From assembly GCA_022793195.1 (NCBI GenBank), contig JAAWCJ010000006.1, positions 62,001 through 126,000 on the forward strand: 64,000 nucleotides of DNA, given 5' to 3'. Below, piece after piece: positions 60,279-64,000 of the stretch (its first letter is position 1; each line of letters starts with the position of its first letter). A model generated the notes under the pieces. The model was given only the letters and a program-made list of their open reading frames with translations. It was not told the origin of the DNA and searched no databases. The DNA comes from Lachnospiraceae bacterium (GTDB lineage: Bacteria; Bacillota; Clostridia; Lachnospirales; Lachnospiraceae). A program made the position numbers and the translations under genes.

Positions 60279-63173
60279 TTAATCGGATACATGCTCCGTT
60301 TCAGCGCTGACTGCATGGTTGTTTTCCAGAATACTATCCAGGGTGATATAACCATAGCAGTAGCTTAAAATCTGCTCTGAGAGAGCTCCTGAATAGCTGG
60401 AACCATAACCGTTTGGAATTGCTACAGAAAGAGCAATTTCAGGAGATTCAACCGGCGCATATGCAATAAAGGTTGCGTGGTTTGCCCGGCCTTTGGACTG
60501 TTCCGCCGTCCCTGATTTGGCAGCAAACCCCACCTCATTCAAAACCTGGGAATCTTTAAAATTCTTTGCGAAGGTTCCATTGGGGCCGACAACCTCTTTC
60601 ATCCCTTCGTGAATAATCTCCCAGGTAGACTGAGCCAAATCAACGTGTTGTTCGATTTCAGGCTCATACTTCCGCACAAGCTCTCCATCGCTCTTTTGTA
60701 TCTTGGAAATCAGACTATATTTATAGAGATTTCCGCTGCTGGCCACTGTCGTCACATATCTGGACAAATGAATGGTAGCGTAAGTATGGGTCCCCTGTCC
60801 GATACAGGAAGGTATCGGGTTTTGATCCGTAATATGCGGAGCGCTCTCCGCAATCTCCACTCCGGATTTTCCTCCCAGTCCAAACATTTCCGCATATTTT
60901 TGTATGGTGGCAATCCCCGTATTTCCATCGTAGTCTCCGCCTTTTTGAGAAATCAACCATCCGATTTCCGAAAAATAATAGTTACAGGACTGGGCCAGAG
61001 CGCCCACCACATCAAGATTTCCATGGCCGCTGGTATTCCAACACCGAAGATGAAGGCCCTGCCGCTCAAATGTCCCGGTATCATCGATAATGGTATTTCT
61101 GTTTACCACATGTTCTTCCAGGCCGATCACTGAGGTCAGTACCTTGAAAATAGAACCGGGAGCCGTCTCCACCTGGGTGGCCCGGTTTAAGAAAGGCTGA
61201 CTCAAATCGTTATATAAACTCCAGTAATAAGCAGAATCAATGGAACCGGAAAACCGGTTAATATCATAGCCTGGGTAAGTGACAAGGGCTTTCACCTCTC
61301 CGGTATTTACATCCGTAATCACGCAGGAAGCAGAACAAGGATCCAGGGCCAGCTGGGCCGGCGTCAGCTCCATATTGGAAATCTTATCCTTAAGAAACTG
61401 ATATGCCGTATCATCATTTCCCGCGCTGAGGGAAGCAATCGCTGCCTCATCCCGCTCCAGGACGCCTTGCTCAAAAAGACACAGGCACAATTCCCTCCCG
61501 GATACCACATTATCCTGTATCAGATATTTGTAAATCAGTTTCTGGAAACCGGTATCCGTATCCATCGTAGTAGTCAGCGTGTCAATCAAAGTCCGGAACG
61601 TATCATCCGTACTGGTATACTTTGCTTCAGAATTCAGCTTCTCCGGATCAATCCACCCCTCCTCCACCGCATGATAGAGAAAATCATGGAAACTGATGGT
61701 TTCATTGACCCATCCCATATAAATACTGTCTGAAGAACTGAAAGAGCCTTCCAAGAAGAACTCATGGTCTCTCATGTAATCAAAAATATAATCCTGGTAA
61801 TCCTGCATGTCTGCAGAACACTTATCAAAAGCCGGCGAAGCCTCATTCATAAGATGTGATGAGATATCGGGCAGCACAGAAGCCTTTCTCGATATATAAC
61901 GGTCATAAATACTCTTTTCCAGAGAACTGGCCGTTTCATCCGAAAAATGTTCCATGGACAGAATATTGTTGTTGATAAACTGAAAATATGCATTTTTTAC
62001 CGGAATTAAGATTTTGGATGCGTCAGTATCTTCCGTGACTACATAGGTGGGATCGTCCGTAAGGCGCTGAACCAGGATGCCGGCCAGGTTCTGCTCTATA
62101 AGATGATAAATCCCCACCTGCAGGTCGCGGTCAATGCTAAGGTAAATATCATTTCCTGTTTCCGGCTCCGTCGTATCTGTGATCTCCAGAATCCGTCCTT
62201 CACTGTCCAGGTACATGGTCTGTTTACCTTTGACACCGGATAGTTCCAGCTCCATGGCAGATTCAATACCGGATTTTCCGATTACATCTCCCAGCTCATA
62301 ACTTTCATCCTGTTTTTGCAGTTCCTCCAGCTCATCGGCATCAGCTTGCCCCGTATAACCAAGAATATGGGAAAAAGCGTAACTGTCGTTGTAAATCCTG
62401 ACCGTCTGCTCTTCCACATTAACTTCCTTAAGCTCTTCTGAATTTTCTTTGATATCGGCTACAGTCTCCAGCTTAATGTCAGAGGCCACCGTTATGGCAT
62501 CATAGCGGCGGAAGGCGTTTAAGGTCATGGCATAGCGGATATTCAGCATTTTGAGGGCGGTTTCATCGTCCACCTCGTAAGTGGTTTTATCTGCATTTTC
62601 ACCGACACCATACCGTTCTTTCAAATATTGGAACAGCTGGGCTGCCGAAACATCTGAGGGGTATTTTCCATCCTCATCATCTAAATCTTCCACGCTTTTA
62701 AGACCATAAACGTCCCGGAGAAAACGAAGACGTTCTTCCTCACTGCTTGTGGTATACTGAATATTTCCGTTTCCATCAAGAGCCAGGGAAAGGGATGTAA
62801 CCAGAGTTTCCCCATGTTTCTCCAGAATCGGTATCAGGCGAAGCAACATCTCATTTCTTTCATAGCCATTTTTGTAATAACCGGTATCCCCGATGGAAAC
62901 CGCATAAGCCAACTTGCTGTAAGCTAAAAGGTTTCCATTTCTGTCATAAATATTGCCTCTTGTACCGGAAGTGCTTACCACATTTAATGTCTTCTGCACA
63001 TAATTTTCCTGATATCCGGCCCCTTCCACGATCTGAAGCCTGAAAAGGCGCATGACAAGAACGCTGAACATGCCAATAAACAAAATGCTTACCACGAACA
63101 GCCTGGATTTTACGATGCTCTTTATAATGCTTATAAAAAATTCCCACAATTCACTAAACAAATTTCGTCGCAC
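60279..63173 (-). CDS. mrdA: Penicillin-binding protein 2 (MrdA-like transpeptidase) with large insertion
   Basis: A 964-residue class B PBP, against about 600-700 in most species. One N-terminal helix (about 22-45), a dimerisation domain (GNIYDRNGNLLAYSKLAY, GKSGIESAMELELSG), and a transpeptidase domain with SIFK (APGSIFKVLTS), SCN (AQSCNYYFSE) and KSG (AAKSGTAEQ). About 230-260 extra residues, helical and acidic, lie between IDRDLQVGIYHLIEQ and SCVITDVNTGEVKALV. The GTG start at 63173 is directly at the AAGGA site; TTG 63161 is an alternative. The start overlaps mreD. Confidence 0.93.
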   Translation of the reverse strand: MRRNLFSELWEFFISIIKSIVKSRLFVVSILFIGMFSVLVMRLFRLQIVEGAGYQENYVQKTLNVVSTSGTRGNIYDRNGNLLAYSKLAYAVSIGDTGYYKNGYERNEMLLRLIPILEKHGETLVTSLSLALDGNGNIQYTTSSEEERLRFLRDVYGLKSVEDLDDEDGKYPSDVSAAQLFQYLKERYGVGENADKTTYEVDDETALKMLNIRYAMTLNAFRRYDAITVASDIKLETVADIKENSEELKEVNVEEQTVRIYNDSYAFSHILGYTGQADADELEELQKQDESYELGDVIGKSGIESAMELELSGVKGKQTMYLDSEGRILEITDTTEPETGNDIYLSIDRDLQVGIYHLIEQNLAGILVQRLTDDPTYVVTEDTDASKILIPVKNAYFQFINNNILSMEHFSDETASSLEKSIYDRYISRKASVLPDISSHLMNEASPAFDKCSADMQDYQDYIFDYMRDHEFFLEGSFSSSDSIYMGWVNETISFHDFLYHAVEEGWIDPEKLNSEAKYTSTDDTFRTLIDTLTTTMDTDTGFQKLIYKYLIQDNVVSGRELCLCLFEQGVLERDEAAIASLSAGNDDTAYQFLKDKISNMELTPAQLALDPCSASCVITDVNTGEVKALVTYPGYDINRFSGSIDSAYYWSLYNDLSQPFLNRATQVETAPGSIFKVLTSVIGLEEHVVNRNTIIDDTGTFERQGLHLRCWNTSGHGNLDVVGALAQSCNYYFSEIGWLISQKGGDYDGNTGIATIQKYAEMFGLGGKSGVEIAESAPHITDQNPIPSCIGQGTHTYATIHLSRYVTTVASSGNLYKYSLISKIQKSDGELVRKYEPEIEQHVDLAQSTWEIIHEGMKEVVGPNGTFAKNFKDSQVLNEVGFAAKSGTAEQSKGRANHATFIAYAPVESPEIALSVAIPNGYGSSYSGALSEQILSYCYGYITLDSILENNHAVSAETEHVSD

Positions 63174-63681
63174 TCCTTCTTTCGGCCTCTTCCAGCCGGT
63201 AATTCACGGAGGATATAATCTGATACACCAAAACAGCCAAAACTACCGTATATACTGCTTCCGGTATAATAACATGAAGCAGGTAATAGACAAAATTCAA
63301 CCGGTTTCTGATCAGGAACTGAAACACATAGAGGTATCCACTATAGGTAAAACTGCAAAAAGTTGTAACAAATAGCGGAAAAATAATAGAATCCGAATAC
63401 AGAAAACGATGCAGTGCTCCGTTCACATAACCGATTAAAATAAAAATAATCATGTGGAACCCCACTGCGCTCATGGATACAATATCCATCAAAAGCCCAC
63501 AGGCAAAGCCCACCGCCATCCCTTGATTTTTGCCATTCATAAATCCAAAGGATACCGTAATAATCAGAAGAATATTGGGAACTGTGCCGATAAGAGGACT
63601 ATTTGCAAATAGTCCGAACTGAAGGATAAATCCTGCAAATATAATCAATGCTGTTATAAAAACCCGTTTAAATCGTCTCAA
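63154..63681 (-). CDS. mreD: Rod shape-determining protein MreD
   Basis: A 175-residue protein with about five membrane helices (ALIIFAGFILQFGLF, LLIITVSFGFMNGKNQGM, FACGLLMDIVSMSAVGFH). Placement between mreC and PBP2 supports the name, since the sequence itself is poorly conserved. Start and stop both overlap neighbours, showing tight coupling. Confidence 0.9.
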   Translation of the reverse strand: MRRFKRVFITALIIFAGFILQFGLFANSPLIGTVPNILLIITVSFGFMNGKNQGMAVGFACGLLMDIVSMSAVGFHMIIFILIGYVNGALHRFLYSDSIIFPLFVTTFCSFTYSGYLYVFQFLIRNRLNFVYYLLHVIIPEAVYTVVLAVLVYQIISSVNYRLEEAERRSATKFV

Positions 63682-64000
63682 GGCTGACTCTCCTCACCTG
63701 TTACCTTTAATGTCTTAATCACCAAAACTGTCTGCAAATGGCCAAAGTCCACTGCCGGAATAAGGTATCCGGATTTTGTCACATTATTGCTGTCAACCTC
63801 TATCCCCTGGGCATAGCCAATGAGAATATTGGGAAGAAATTTATCACTGATATTGGAAGTTACAATTTTGTCATCATCCCAGACATTGTCGTTTTTATCA
63901 ATATAACTGATGCGAAGGCGCCCCTCTGCATAAAGCTGTAAATCACCTGATACAATGCAGGTATCGCCGGAATTTAGGGACATGGCGCTGACATTGCTGT
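63678..64000 (-). CDS. mreC: Rod shape-determining protein MreC (5' end outside window)
   Basis: The frame is open to the window end, so only the C-terminal 107 residues are seen. SNVSAMSLNSGDTCIVSGD and the glycine-rich beta segment GIEVDSNNVTKSGYLIPAVDF, ending VLVIKTL, are typical of the MreC extracellular beta domain. The ATG at 63983 is internal. MreC scaffolds the elongasome outside the membrane and would be preceded by mreB. Confidence 0.88.
   Translation of the reverse strand, partial: SNVSAMSLNSGDTCIVSGDLQLYAEGRLRISYIDKNDNVWDDDKIVTSNISDKFLPNILIGYAQGIEVDSNNVTKSGYLIPAVDFGHLQTVLVIKTLKVTGEESQP

Noticed and set aside
1-64000. CRISPR arrays, rRNA, tRNA, insertion sequences
   Set aside because: I found no regularly spaced short repeats, no rRNA or tRNA cloverleaf sequence and no transposase.

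Overview
The window comes from a Gram-positive, low-to-mid GC, spore-forming anaerobe, most likely a gut Lachnospiraceae (Clostridia). The support is a YlbJ-like sporulation protein, HisZ-dependent short HisG, L27 with a Prp-cleaved N-terminal extension, a glmS ribozyme, YesM/YesN-type sensing, ChW repeats, and an mre-min-rodA shape/division cluster. Gene content is dense and mostly chromosomal core. I see no prophage, insertion sequence, CRISPR array, rRNA or tRNA.

Region by region: 1-10.6 kb is a housekeeping run: partial YlbJ on the minus strand, then M23 peptidase, small alarmone synthetase, rRNA methyltransferase, HAD phosphatase, YgiQ, beta-CASP nuclease-like protein, membrane protein, RluA-family synthase and RecU. 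10.6-15.8 kb is a compact histidine operon (hisZ-G-D-B-IE) behind a near-consensus promoter; the HisIE protein carries an extra HisA/HisF-like N-terminal domain, and hisC, hisH, hisA and hisF are not here. 16.3-19.7 kb is an OmpR-type regulator, a kinase without membrane segments, and a BcrA-type ABC exporter. 19.9-28.7 kb is the most unusual part: a complete sugar-type ABC importer whose binding protein is two nearly identical domains in one lipoprotein, followed by a YesN regulator, a YesM-like kinase with essentially no extracellular sensor, and a paralogue of the importer ATPase that has lost its nucleotide-binding motifs.

28.7-32.4 kb holds PopT (minus), an unrecognised protein, threonine aldolase, and a Crp/Fnr regulator convergent with thioredoxin. 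The thioredoxin promoter has a Crp/Fnr-like palindrome centred at about -41. 32.5-41.6 kb is the radical SAM / RNase G / L21-Prp-L27 / Obg / YhbY / NadD / YqeK / RsfS ribosome-assembly neighbourhood. 41.6-42.7 kb is a divergent lexA / LysM-protein SOS module with about five LexA boxes. Next come a six-ChW-repeat L,D-transpeptidase, a tyrosine recombinase, TtcA, and glmS under its ribozyme.

48.7-64 kb is almost entirely minus strand: a cytidylate-kinase-like protein, the HlyD-like/sepF/ylmH/aroB/lspA/rluD cluster, DUF378 (plus strand), a P-loop protein, a D,D-carboxypeptidase, mgsA, and the rod-shape/division operon mreC-mreD-PBP2-minC-minD-minE-rodA, with mreC cut by the window end.

The best candidate for an undescribed system is the 20-28.7 kb importer/sensor locus. 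There a double binding protein, a sensor-less kinase and a pseudo-ATPase could together report transporter or ligand state to transcription. That link is inference; the architecture itself is read directly from the sequence.
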